From Daphnia pulex (lineage: Eukaryota; Arthropoda; Branchiopoda; Diplostraca; Daphniidae), in assembly GCF_021134715.1 (NCBI RefSeq), contig NC_060022.1:6329001-6393000 (forward strand): 64,000 nt of DNA. The letters are read 5' to 3'. This document shows positions 1 through 11,550 of the stretch, piece after piece. Below the pieces are notes generated by a model. That model made no database searches, was not told the DNA's origin, and worked only from the letters and a program-made list of their open reading frames with translations. The stretch's first letter is position 1. The number at the start of each line of letters is the position of its first letter. Position numbers and translations under genes: made by a program.

Positions 1-1746
1 AGATGTAGAAGTGTCTAGAGAAAAAAAAATCTGAGTTGCGTAGCTCCTCCTCCTCCAGGGGGAGGAGAAGTCTCTACCACACTCCGTTAGGACGAATGTG
101 ACGTGATCTGGTGATCATAATGACACTCGATTGCGTGATCGCAAATCTTAACTGTCGCCTGTCGGACACTCGATGGGTTGAATAAATGAATACAAATAAA
201 TCTAATTCATTTCTGTTAACCAGATAAGAATTTTCAATACAATCAGTAGTTTTTATATCCTCTAATTGTATTTAATGTAAAACAGGTACCTTATAATTAT
301 TAATTAATGCCCAATCTTTCAGAAATTTAAACAAGAAAATCTGAATCATTTTATTTATTTCATGTCGCTTCTAAGCTATAAGAAACAAAATTTATTGAAA
401 AAAAACGTGACACGATACAACAAAAAAGTTCTAGTCGATTTCGGAGACTCATTTTCGTTGCAAAAGCACTTTCTGTTTCTGTTATTTAGCTCTTGTGGGC
501 ATTTTACCAAAATCGCCAAATATAGAATAATGGTTGAAATGGGTTGGCCTGCACATACAGCGAATAAATCCTCTCACTATTTTCCCATTATCATGTTAAG
601 ATCCTTTCACAATAGTTCACCGTAGTTTTCGTCATGGGTTCAGCAATCAGGTAATCATAAAGTAAACAATGACAGCCTCAGACTTATACGGAGAAAGTGG
701 TTGCATGCTACAAATTCGACAGATAGACGCAAATTCGTTAACCAACTAAATTCGTTAACCAACTAAATTCGTTTTCGTTAACTTGAACATTTTATTCGGA
801 TTATTTTTCGAGTAGCATTAAACAGAAAATACATTAAAAAAAATCCTTTTTGTGTGGACTGGAGTTGAGTAAAAAGGAGTAGTTATGAGATCATTTTCGA
901 GACTTGCCTTGACTAGTTGTTTTGAGTCGTTTTGCCGAATTTCTGATGTCACATGCGAATATGCGATCTTGCCGAACTCAATCGAACATTTTACCCATCA
1001 TAATGTTGTTTCCTTTGTTTTACTTTGAAAGCAATAACTCAGTGAAACACGCAGAAAATTATGATGCATTCGAATACCAAAATATTTACCGCCAGACATC
1101 AATCAGCCATTGCCAGAAACGGGCCCTTGCTTCAGTTTTATTTATTTTTCAATTTGAAAATGGCAACCCTGGAAAAACAGTTGACGATCCACGTCATCTT
1201 GTGCCGTCAGTTCTTAGGATCTTGAATCCTCCCTGAAAAGTTGTGGTAAAAGGGGTCCGATAAAGTCTTTAGGAGCCTTTAATCTGCGCAATAATGGTAT
1301 GATCAACGAACCTAAGTGTTTTTAATTTTATGAAAATATTTACTATGGGCGTTGTTGAAGTTGTCATTGGGGTTGCACAACCGGCCCATCTGACATTTGG
1401 CTAAACTTTCGTCTACGTGGATATTTTATTATGATTTCTTCAATAGTGCTTTACATCATCAAAATAACTTAAAACATTTCAATCATATAACTATGATTAA
1501 CTTTGATTGTTAGGACATGCATTCTAGTATACCAGACTACTTCGGAAAGCTAGCAATACATTTTGATTTCTGAAAGATTGTGTGCTGTATCTTTAGCAAC
1601 AGTAGCCTAGAAAACATGGGCTTTTAATATCGTTGAAGCAATACCAAGTTGCCAATGTTATTTCGCAACAAAAAATATGTTTGTTGTCATTTCTGTGATT
1701 TTGTTCCACTTGTGACACTTGTTCATTAATTTTCATTATTATTCAG
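1..1746. other. Left-edge spacer and 5' region of the coatomer delta gene
   Basis: AT-rich DNA with only short unconvincing open frames. The coatomer exon at 1747 begins at the second codon, so its ATG must lie in an upstream exon. One candidate is ATG followed by GTATGA near 1292, but I cannot fix it. A 17-base direct repeat (AAATTCGTTAACCAACT) sits at 731-782. Nothing else here is supported as a gene. Confidence 0.5.
731..782. repeat. Short tandem repeat, 17-base unit
   Basis: Two full copies of AAATTCGTTAACCAACT in tandem (731-747 and 748-764) are followed by a partial degenerate copy. It lies in the spacer upstream of the coatomer delta gene. No function is apparent. Confidence 0.8.
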
Positions 1747-3856
1747 GTTCTCATTGCAGCTGCTGTTTGCACCAAGGGTGGAAAAGGTGTGTTGCAAAGT
1801 TTTACAAAAATGATGCATAAAATAATAGAAATGACTTTTTTTTTCTCAATTACAGCCTTGGTGTCAAGACAGTTTGTGGAGATGACCAAATCCAGAATAG
1901 AAGGTCTCTTAGCTGCCTTTCCTAAACTAATGTCTTCAGGAAAAGCTGCTCAACAACAACACACTTTTGTTGAAACAGAATCGGTTAGATATGTTTATCA
2001 ACCTTTAGACAAAGTGTATGTATTACTTATCACAACGAGGGCATCCAATATCTTGGAGGATTTAGAAACTTTACGTCTTTTCGCTCGTGTGGTAATAATT
2101 TATAAGATCTTCTCATTAGTAGGTTTGCTAACATTAAATTCATGTAGGTACCTGAATATTGCCGCACTTTTGAAGAATCCGAAATCCGGGAAAATGCCTT
2201 CAATTTGATATTTGCCTTTGACGAAATCGTTGCTCTTGGCTATCGCGAAAACGTTAATTTGGCTCAAATTCGAACATTTGTCGAAATGGATTCACACGAA
2301 GAGAAAGTCTACCAGGCTGTTAGACAGGTTTGGATTTTCTCATTTAAGTAGTTGTTTGGTCTTATTTCACTATTTTTTTCCCCATAAAGACACAAGAACG
2401 AGATGCCAAGATGAAAATGCGAGAGAAAGCCAAAGAATTGCAGAGACAGCGAGTTGAATCTAATAAAAGGGGCATCAAGTCTCCCATTTCATCTTCTGGA
2501 GGTTACGGGCCATCTCCCATGGCTGCTTCGATTCCGACTGAGCCTCCTAAGCCAACTTATCAACCAGCTGTTGTGTAAGTGAATTCGCTAATTATTTTTC
2601 CGCTCAACTAGTTCTTAACTGACAGCGTGGTACTTTTCTTAGAAAACCTAATGGCCCGAGCAAAGCCCTCAAGCTTGGGGGCCGTCTGAAGGACGCCGAA
2701 ATATTTGTTGACCAACTAAAATCAGAAGGCGAGAATGTAAACTCGTTCCAGTCCCCCGCTTCCGTAGTCCAAGGTGGTTCTGTGAGCTCAAACAAACTGC
2801 CGCCATCAACCATCGCTACCGAACCGTAATTTACAATACCTCAATGCTTATTAAAATTTAACGCTTGACTGTAATTTCTTTTATCCAGAGTCCAACTTCG
2901 AATAGAAGAAAAGCTTAGCCTCAGTTGTGGACGTGACGGTGGATTACACAACATGGAAATTCATGGCTTACTAACACTTTTTATTACTGATGAGACTTAC
3001 GGTCGAGTCCGCGTACAGGTAAAATGATTTCCTTTGCATTGTGTTTATTTTCTTTTTTCAAAATTCGACTGATTTATCCATAGGTGGAGAACAGAGATAG
3101 TCGCGGAATTCAAATTCAAACTCATCCTAACGTTGACAAGGAACTATTTCGCACTAAGCAGCACATTGCATTGAAGAATGCCACAAAACCGTTCCCATTG
3201 AATACGGATGTTGGTGTACTTAAGTGGCGTTTCCAAACACAAGACGAAAATATGATTCCACTGAACAGTAATTCATCATCTTAATTACGTTGTCTGGCAA
3301 AATTTAATGATTTAAAAAAAATTATAGTTAATTGCTGGCCAGCTGAAAACGGACGTGGAGGCTGTGACGTTAATATTGAATTCGAACTTCAAGATGATCG
3401 ATTAGAGCTGAACGACGTTGTCATTGTCATTCCGTTGCCGTAAGACTTTTTTCTATTAGGCTCTAGGTGCAACTCATCATCTTTCGTTTATTCGTGTAGT
3501 CATGGTTGCGGAGCACCGAATGTTTCCGAGTGTGAAGGAGAGTATCAGTATGAACCAAGGAAAAATCAGCTTTCGTGGCAACTCCCCGTTGTGGACTCTT
3601 CCAATAAAAGTGGAGCTATGGAGTTTTCATGTCAGGGCCATGCGAATGACTTCTTCCCAATCAATGTCAACTTCTATTCGAAGCGCTCCTATGCTGAAAT
3701 ATCGGTACGGTTGCAATCTGTGTTTATTTATTCCATTTGTCTACAATTTTCCCATTTTCGTTGTAGGTAAATGATGTCGTACTAGTAGATGACGGCACAT
3801 CGGTGAAGTATGCGGCCGATTCCAATTTTTTTACGGAGAAGTACGAAATCCTTTGA
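1747..3856 (+). CDS. ARCN1: Coatomer subunit delta (archain)
   Basis: This is the delta subunit of the COPI coat, which drives retrograde Golgi-to-ER vesicle transport at cytosolic membrane faces. The spliced product begins (M)[13 protein letters not shown] and continues with [20 protein letters not shown], the longin-like N-terminal domain. A charged linker ([15 protein letters not shown]) follows, then the Lys/Gly-rich [13 protein letters not shown] segment, and a C-terminal mu-homology domain that includes [20 protein letters not shown] and ends in TEKYEIL. About nine short introns interrupt it. The first exon, probably carrying only the ATG plus 5' UTR, lies upstream and was not located, so the given start is a splice acceptor. 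The frame is intact through all exons. The next gene is convergent. Confidence 0.95.
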
Positions 3857-4607
3857 ATGTTTTGCTTCTGAAATCCGTGGAAGTAGCAAAGTGTTCGTGA
3901 TTTTGCCAGTTGCCCCTCACCCCCTGTCGTTAGCGTCAACACAAACAAACTGATGAACTCCTTGACTGTCAACTGGAGGAGAGGGGTGAGGAATGAGAAA
4001 GACTTTAGGTTACCATCTGTGGTTAATATTTAATGCCAACGTGCAGTTCGTTTTTCCCGTCTCTGAATCGATTCAACCTCCTCAAATTCACCCTTTTTTC
4101 TCCCACCTTTCATAACAAAGCAATTTAAAGCGCTGAAGTTTGTTGAGCCGCCCAGTAAATATGATATATTGAAATCTAAAAGTTTTTTCTTCCTTTTTTT
4201 CTACGTGCATATATCTTTGAATCAGCAGCGGCACTCATGTTTGGGCGTGTTTTCTTTTCTCTTTTCTTTCATCTCTTTTTCTTTCTCCGTTTGTTTATGT
4301 TTTCGATCAGTTAAGAGTTCAGAAAACTCTTATCATGTGTTGTCGTTGGAACAGTGTACACTGCTGGGGTTGCATGGCATACAGTATATCAATTAAAAGC
4401 TGTATTATTTCCAAGTCTTCTGGATTTCTCATACCTTGTTATCTTGCTTGCTTTTTTATCTATGAAATATTAGCCTAGCTTAAAGAAGAAGAAGGAAAGA
4501 AACAGCATTGAAAATTAACAAACCACATCTGTATTCAAAGCTTTACCCACAATTTTACTTCCTTTTACTATGTACGTTTGACTAAGAGAAGATAAAAATC
4601 CGCGCAT
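3857..4607. other. Convergent 3' spacer between coatomer delta and HMBS
   Basis: The stop codons of two genes face each other across about 750 bases. The sequence is pyrimidine-rich with T-runs on the plus strand, and no open frame shows family resemblance. It probably holds both 3' UTRs. Confidence 0.6.
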
Positions 4608-6141
4608 CTATTTGGATGGGCGTACATTAGCAGCTACCAAATTGCGATTTTCAGTCTCTTTTTTCGCTTCGTCAAGTATAACTCCTCCTCCCAATGAGAC
4701 GATTTTTCCGGCCAAGGATACGCCCAACCATTCCGCCAGGGCCAAGCGAGAATTGCCAACACTAGAACTTACAACAGCAGTGTATGATGCAGCTGGTGGA
4801 ACATCTTCGATATCCTAAATTAATTATGTGATAAGTTATAATGATGCATGTTAATTTTTAATGAAGTTAGAGTAAACATACAACTAGCTCCACTTCCAAT
4901 GACTGGGTGACGTTTTGTTTCCCATCCAAACTCCATACACCACCCTTAAGGTAGAGCATATCTCCAACTAGACGAGATTCCACAGCCACCGGTGCTGAGC
5001 AGCCTCCTTCCAGTGTTCGAAGGAATGCACGTTCAGCAACGCAACTGCAATAGTTGTATAAAATATGATGTGATGTAATATAACGATGAATAGAATTTTA
5101 CTTACACTAGTAGCGTGTTAGCGTGGCTAAATGGTGCTAAAAGTTGACGAGTAGCAATATCATCTTGGCGGCACTCGATCCCGAGTGCACCTTGGCCAAT
5201 GGCGTACATGCTCACGTCCGTATCAAGATATTCTGAAATACGCGATTCCCAGTTCATTCGCTTGACTCCAGCTGTCGCTAAAATGAGTGCAGCATACGTT
5301 CCTTCGTCGTCTAATTTGCGTAGTCTATCACAGAAACTCGCGATTAATGACGAAAGATTTTATCTATCGGCGAAATTATATTATACCTTGTGTTTAAATT
5401 TCCCCTTACGTCTTGGATTGCAAGGTGGGGAAAGTGGCGCTTCAATTGAGCTGCTCGGCGCAACGAACTCGTTCCTAATAAATAATGACGGGTTTGAATA
5501 CTTGATCACTCTTTCTATTGAAATTTTTCAACTGACCTACGACGCTGCCACTTGGTAAAGTTGCTAATGTACACCCGGAAAACTTGGGAGCCATTAAGAC
5601 TGCGTCTCTAGGATCTTCTCGCCTAAAATGCATGTGAGTAAATAATAGCATGATCATTTTGGTTTTAAAATTACTTACTCTAGAATGGCACCGATGACCA
5701 TGCCTTCAGGAAGCGTCGTCGGCATGTCTTTAAGTGAGTGTACTACGAGATCGACCTTATTATGTTCCAGAGCCACCTCCAATTCACGAGTGAACAAACT
5801 CTTTTCGCCAATTTGTGATAATGCTCTGTCAAGCACCTCGTCTCCGATGGTGGTCATCGTTTCTTTAAATGATAAAAGTTGTTTTATCTGAATTAATTTC
5901 ATGAAAGGGGCCAGCGAAGCGCAAATATGCGAAAATATTACCGAGATGAAATGTTTTGTCTTCATAGTGTTGAGTGAGGAGATCGAGCACATGATTGCTT
6001 TGAACAAGCGCAAGCTAAAATCAAATATAGAATAACGTCGCAATTTTTGAAGTATGCGCTAGCGGAAATAATGATTTATGAGAATAATACCTGACTTTTG
6101 CGGGAACCGATACGAACGGTTGGTTTCGTCAAATCCGACAT
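4608..6141 (-). CDS. HMBS: Hydroxymethylbilane synthase (porphobilinogen deaminase)
   Basis: This cytosolic haem-biosynthesis enzyme joins four porphobilinogens into hydroxymethylbilane. The start is [17 protein letters not shown], the usual N-terminal substrate-binding motif. Later exons give [44 protein letters not shown] and [13 protein letters not shown]. The loop [11 protein letters not shown] contains the cysteine that anchors the dipyrromethane cofactor in this family. The stop follows [11 protein letters not shown]. Introns are short. The exon after the first intron joins most plausibly through an AAAG acceptor so that it reads [10 protein letters not shown]. The gene is divergent from VPS39. 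All recognisable catalytic regions are present. Confidence 0.95.
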
Positions 6142-6582
6142 CTTCTTCAATGAATATGGTTCCTTGGTTCTTTCTGGGAAGGGAAACGTGATGAAGACTA
6201 GAATCTGATTAGAAATTTGATTGTGAATATGCGATAGTATTTCATAAACAAGATGACCAAGCAGTGAGGCAGCGTTGCGTAGAATAGAATATTTTGCGCT
6301 AAATACAAGGATTATAAAGAAAATTCACTTGAATATTGATAGGTCGGTGAGCAATTACACATTGACAGAACTTAGAATTTTTTAATATTTAATTGCTTGT
6401 ATATTTTATCTTTCAGTTAGGTTGAATTATTCTGATTTTGGAATTTCTTTTAAATTAAATTTAGTGTGTGTAGTGAACTATAGATGGACATTTGTATGAT
6501 GTCTGCTACAAAACAACAAATTCCCCCCCCCCTCCCAGTGTCATGTCAGATTAAAACACCATACAATTAGTGATTTTTAAAA
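6142..6582. promoter_or_regulatory. Head-to-head HMBS/VPS39 intergenic region
   Basis: Only 441 bases separate the two start codons, so both promoters and 5' UTRs must lie here unless there are distant 5' exons. A run of C (CCCCCCCC) lies near 6523. I see no clear TATA box placed for either gene. The shared-promoter reading is inference from spacing. Confidence 0.5.
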
Positions 6583-9500
6583 ATGTATGACGCCTATGAG
6601 GCGTTACCAATTTTGGAGAAATTACCTCTCCAAATTGAATCTATAGCTGCTTATGGTAATTTTACTTTAAATACAGAACCACTGTTTGATTTTAATTTAT
6701 CAACTAGTCAACTGTGCCTTCTTATTATTTAACTATCCTTCATCTATATTATATGAATGGGTTTTATTTACATTGAAAATTTGTTTTCAGATGAACACTT
6801 GTTAGTGGGAACCCAACAAGGACATTTGTTGATGTACAGTGTTCTTCAAGGCGCAAGTAATGGTGGCAGTGCTGAAAGTTCTCTCAGCTCACGTTGTGAA
6901 GTCCACTTGCTAAGGTCCAACAAATATTTTGCCAAAAAACCAATACAACAACTAGCTGTTGTTCCTGAACACCAGATTCTTATCAGCCTTTCTGGTGAGC
7001 TTAATGTATTTAAGTGCCATTTGGTTTGTATAGGAATCTTATAACCAATTCTTCTTTATACTTTTCAGATTACCTTGTGTCTGTTCATGATTTGACAGTG
7101 TTTAATTTTCCAGTCATAACGTCACTTAATAAATCCAAAGGAGCCACATGTTTTAGTCTTGATGTCAAGGTAATATTTTTTCCCTTCCCAGAATCAACCA
7201 ATGACTTTGATGGAAGTGACAAAATTAAACTTTTGTATTGTTCATTTAGAGACAAACTTCTTTGACTGGGGAGATATCAGTGGCAGTGAGGCTTTGTGTT
7301 GTAGTGAAGAAAAAACTGCAGCTTTTTTATTGGAAAAATCGAGAATTCCGGGAGTTAGGGCCGGATTTGTCGGTTTCCGATACTCCTCGGACTATTGGTT
7401 GGTGTAGAGAAACTCTTTGCTTAGGTTTTAAGGGGGAATATTGTTTACTCAAGGTATTTTTCTTTTGTAATTAACGATAATAGATTTGCTTAGGCAATAA
7501 ATTATATTTTTTAACTTTTTATAGCTGGAAGGAGAGCAAAGAGATTTATTTCCCACTGGAAAACAGCCTGAACCTTTGGTATGTGCCTTACAAGGCGATA
7601 AATTCGCCTTGGGAAGAGACGAACAAACAATTATGATCGATATCGATGGCAATCCTTGCACCAAGTATACACTGACGTGGTCCGAGAGACCGATCCTATT
7701 AGGTAAAAGATACCCCAATATTGTTCAGAATATAACCTAAGTCGACTAATCAAAATGTTTGCAGTGGAGGACTCTCCATACATTCTGGGTGTGTTGACGT
7801 CTTGCATAGAGATTCGAGCAGCAGAGCCACGGCTCCTTGTCCAGCGATTAGAATTGCCAAAGGCCAAGTACATGACGTCAGTCATATCGAAGAACGGACA
7901 GATTTACGTTGCATCTCCCTCTCATGTTTGGTGTCTACATTTAGTCCCTGTACATTTGCAATTACCTCGCTTGCTTGAAGACAAACATTTTCAGTTGGCC
8001 ATTCAGCTTGCGGTATGTTATAAATAAATTTTTCATAATTTTCGAGATGATGGGAAATAATGAGATTTTTCGTTTATGATTAGAACTTGTCTAACGAACC
8101 ACAAGATATTCGCTCGCAGCAAGTTCAACACATCCAGTCGTTGTTTGCTTTCAATTTGTTCCAGAAACACAACTTTGACGAATCATTGCAGCTATTTTTC
8201 AAGCTTGCTACTGGTGATTAAAGAGAGAGCAAATGTATGAATTGAAATTATTTTACTAAAGAAAAAACCGATTGAATTTACAGATCCTTCTTACGTGATT
8301 GGTCTATTTCCCGATTTATTACCAGTAGAATTCCGGAAAAAAGTGGAATACCCCGAGGCTGTTCCCGTTTTGCAAGGTAGAGACCTCGATCTCGCTGTGT
8401 TGGCCTTGATTAAATATCTCACTGAGGTTGTTACAATTTTTAATATTTATTACCTACAAAGAGTTAATATTTGTTATTCAATTGTAGGTTAGGAATGACC
8501 TTATGAGTCAGAATGTCAAAACAGGAACCAACATTATGGACGTTGGTTCAAGCTTGAAGCTAAGACGTCAACTATTGGAAATAGTCGATACGACCTTGTT
8601 GAAATGCTATTTGTTGACCAACGATGCCCTGGTAGCTTCTTTGTTAAGACTACGAGATAACCATTGTCATTTAGCAGAGAGTGAACGAGCGCTGAAGCGC
8701 CATCACAAACATGCTGAGCTTATAATCCTTTACCAAACTCGCGGCCTTCATCGGAAAGCATTGGAGTTGCTTCGGAAACACGCAACTAGCTCAGAAGATT
8801 TTGGATCCCCCCTTGCTCATCATGACCGAACTGTACAATATCTCCAACATCTAGGTAGCCTAAACATGACTTTCTTTGAAACTGTAATATTTTTAAAAAA
8901 GGAAATCTTGTTGACTAGGATCGGAACACACGGACTTAATTTTTGACTTCTCCTCGTGGGTTATACAAAGCCACCCAGAAGATGGTCTTAAAATTTTTAT
9001 TGAAGACTTGCCTGAAGTCGAGGAACTCCCACGTGCCAAAGTCTACGATTTTCTGTATAAGAACCATCGCTCTTTAGCTTTACCCTATCTCGAACATGTT
9101 GTCTACGAATGGCAAGATTCGAACGCTCTCTTCCACAATGCCTTAGCCGTGCTCTACAAAGATAAAATTCTCAGACTTGAAAAGCAGTTACAAGAGGATA
9201 ACAATGACCCGGCAATTAAATGTGAATACCAAGATTCAAAAGCAAAGTTACGATCGTTCCTTGAAATTTCTCGGCACTGCTCTCCCGAGGCTATACTAGT
9301 TCAATTCCCATACGACTGTAAGTGACTTTAAAGATGTTTATGCTTTGGCTTTTTAAATTCTGCGTAATGTTACATTTTGAATTTTTATTATTATATATGT
9401 AGGCTTGTTTGAGGAGAGGGCCATTTTACTGGGCAAAGTTGGTCGTCACGAGCAAGCATTATCAATCTATACCAACATTCTCAAAGATTTACCGGCAGCA

Positions 9501-10269
9501 ATAGATTACTGTAATATCTGCTACCAGTCTAATTCACCAGCAAATAAAGAGGTTTTTTCGTTAATGCAAAATTTCTCAATATTTCAACGACAATATATTC
9601 CTTGGTTGGTTTTTAGGTCTATTTTTACTTGTTGAAACTCTTACTGCGACCCGATGATGCTGTCAAAATTCCCGGTCTAGCTTATCCTACTGAGGAGCCG
9701 CACCAAAGGCAACCTGATATCGAAAGAGCACTGGAAACATTGGATCGATTTCCGTCGCGTTTAGACCCAGTTAAGGTAAGACCAGTTGTTTCTTATATAC
9801 TTTAATTGATTAAGTAAAATTATTATTCATCTCCTTAATCACTAGACATTGCAAATCTTACCTGCTTCCATACCTCTTTCGGAACTTAAACGTTTTCTTC
9901 AGAGGAGTCTAGAATCTTTTGCATCCCAACGTCGAGAGCTGCAGCTTTTGCGTGGTCTGCTTTATGCCGAACATCTTCAAGTATTATTTCAAAATCCCTG
10001 TGATTAATAATACATTACTAATTTAAGCATTAACATGTAGGTTCACGAACAGAGAATTGAATGTCAAAATCAGAAAGTCGTGATAACAGAATCAAATATC
10101 TGCCACGTGTGTAAAAAACGCTTCGGAAATCAAAGGTAAGAGTAGAAGTTTTTTTTTTCACTTCAACATGGAATTAAAAATAAATATGTAAATTTTTTTA
10201 AACAGTGCTTTCGTTCGATGTTCCAGTGGAGAAATAGTCCACTTTTCATGTCAAGAAAAACTCATTTAA
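6583..10269 (+). CDS. VPS39: VPS39/Vam6, HOPS complex subunit
   Basis: This is a subunit of the HOPS tethering complex, which drives Rab7-dependent late endosome and lysosome fusion. The start MYDAYEALPILEKLPLQIES is the conserved N-terminus, followed by a CNH (citron-homology) domain with LLVGTQQGHLLMYS and a WCRETLCLGFKGEY segment. The middle is alpha-solenoid clathrin-repeat sequence (YDFLYKNHRSLALPYLEHVV, AILLGKVGRHEQALSIYTNI). The C-terminus is a zinc-knuckle-like motif, CHVCKKRFGNQ...FVRCSSGEIVHFSC, as in the family. I count about 15 exons and roughly 860 residues, close to the human length. The frame is intact. Confidence 0.96.
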
Positions 10270-10284
10270 ACACAATTTTAAAAA

Positions 10285-10290
10285 TTTATT
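10285..10290 (-). promoter_or_regulatory. Probable poly(A) signal of PIG-H
   Basis: AATAAA on the minus strand lies 44 bases past the PIG-H stop. Cleavage 15-20 bases beyond it would place the PIG-H 3' end at or inside the VPS39 stop region, so the convergent transcripts probably overlap. Confidence 0.5.
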
Positions 10291-10333
10291 TTGGCACAAT
10301 TGTTTGCGCTCTTGCATAGTTACAATACACCAA

Positions 10334-11140
10334 TCAATCATGTTGCACTTTGTTTACTATTTGGTGAATGCTTTTATAAATATTTTTCAGGCAATCCAGT
10401 CTAGGAAGTGTATGCTATTTTGTGTAAGAAAAATCATTCAGATATGTTTTTTATAATGAAGAGATCTTTGAGTTTACCTGAAATATGGGAAGAATTTCTG
10501 TTCCATGTCCATACTTGAGTAAAATTGCTAAATAAAACAAAACCTGATGCTGACATGGAAAATAAAGATTAGTATTACACAAAAGCACTTATTTCAAAAG
10601 AATGTCTTATACTGCAAGATAATATTTCAATTTCTTCAAGACCAGGAGACAATTCATACCATTGTTATAGTTTCATTAATAACGACTCCCTGTATTCTTT
10701 CCCATGAAATGAACTTTGCAGATTTCCTCCCAGTTGCAAATATGGTGGTAATCTGCAAGCCAACTGTTTTCACAATGAGCAATGATTCTAATAAAATGAT
10801 ACAAGTCAGTTAAAAGTAAGTAAACACCATTTGGTTAATAATAAGTACCTTTTTTCACTTTTGTATGAAGTTTAATCAAGGCTAAAATAGCTAAAACAAA
10901 GCAAAGCAATGCCAGGATGTGTGTGTGATGATGATGTAAACCAAGATGAAGAAATATAGCTGTTAAAAACACTGTGCAAGACAGCCATCTCTCAAAAAGG
11001 AATGGTTGGCTATCGATTACATATTCTTCAAAAATAGTCCCATGATTATAAGTAACTTTTAATTGGTTCCCGTAAACATTCAAATATCTCGTACGATCGT
11101 CAAACATTTGAAAAGCAGACCATTTGAAAAATGCACACAA
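10334..11140 (-). CDS. PIGH: PIG-H, GPI-GlcNAc transferase subunit
   Basis: PIG-H is a subunit of the ER enzyme that transfers GlcNAc to phosphatidylinositol, the first step of GPI-anchor synthesis. Exon 1 (from 11140) has a hydrophobic hairpin (CTVFLTAIFLHLG...ILALLCFVLAILALI). Exon 2 gives ESLLIVKTVGLQITTIFATG and WERIQGVVINETI, the hallmark PIG-H region. Exon 3 gives QVLFYLAILLKYGHGTEILP, and the last exon PRLDCLKNIYKSIHQIV. The total is about 190 residues, the family length. The start may be 11140 or the Met at 11107. The gene is convergent with VPS39 and divergent from fibrillarin. Confidence 0.92.
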
Positions 11141-11318
11141 AAACTTTGCAGACCACTAACCAGTCTCGTTTTGTTGATCATCCGTCTGCCTGGTAGCTAT
11201 GCTGCAATTAGGTTCTATTTAATATTAATTAATACATTAGTAGTTTATAATATTTAATATTCGATTTAAAAAATTAAATAATTTTATATTAATTTTATAT
11301 TGTCTAACAAGTGACGCA

Positions 11319-11510
11319 TTAAATAATACCTAATAGATTATAAAATAACTTACAACCCCGAAGATTCCATGCGCCGCCAATGCCACTGACGAGTGACTCT
11401 TTAGCAGTACCTTCTGAAACAAGAACGAAAGCACACACCGCGCTGCAGACTGAAGGGAAGCATTTGGACAGAACCACGTGGAAGAAGAGAACAGCTTTTA
11501 GCGTTCTCAT
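11319..11510 (-). CDS. Possible first exon or small ORF with hydrophobic N-terminus
   Basis: A 63-codon open frame starts MRTLKAVLFFHVVLSKCFPS, resembling a signal peptide or membrane anchor. It reaches a consensus donor (GTAAGT) near 11354, after coding WNLRG. It lies between the divergent PIG-H and fibrillarin genes. It may be an alternative upstream exon of PIG-H, though PIG-H has no such N-terminus in the family, or a separate small gene, or chance. I do not recognise it. Confidence 0.25.
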   Translation of the reverse strand: MRTLKAVLFFHVVLSKCFPSVCSAVCAFVLVSEGTAKESLVSGIGGAWNLRGCKLFYNLLGII

Positions 11511-11550
11511 TTTTGGCTTTCGAATTTCTTATTGAAGACATACCTATATA

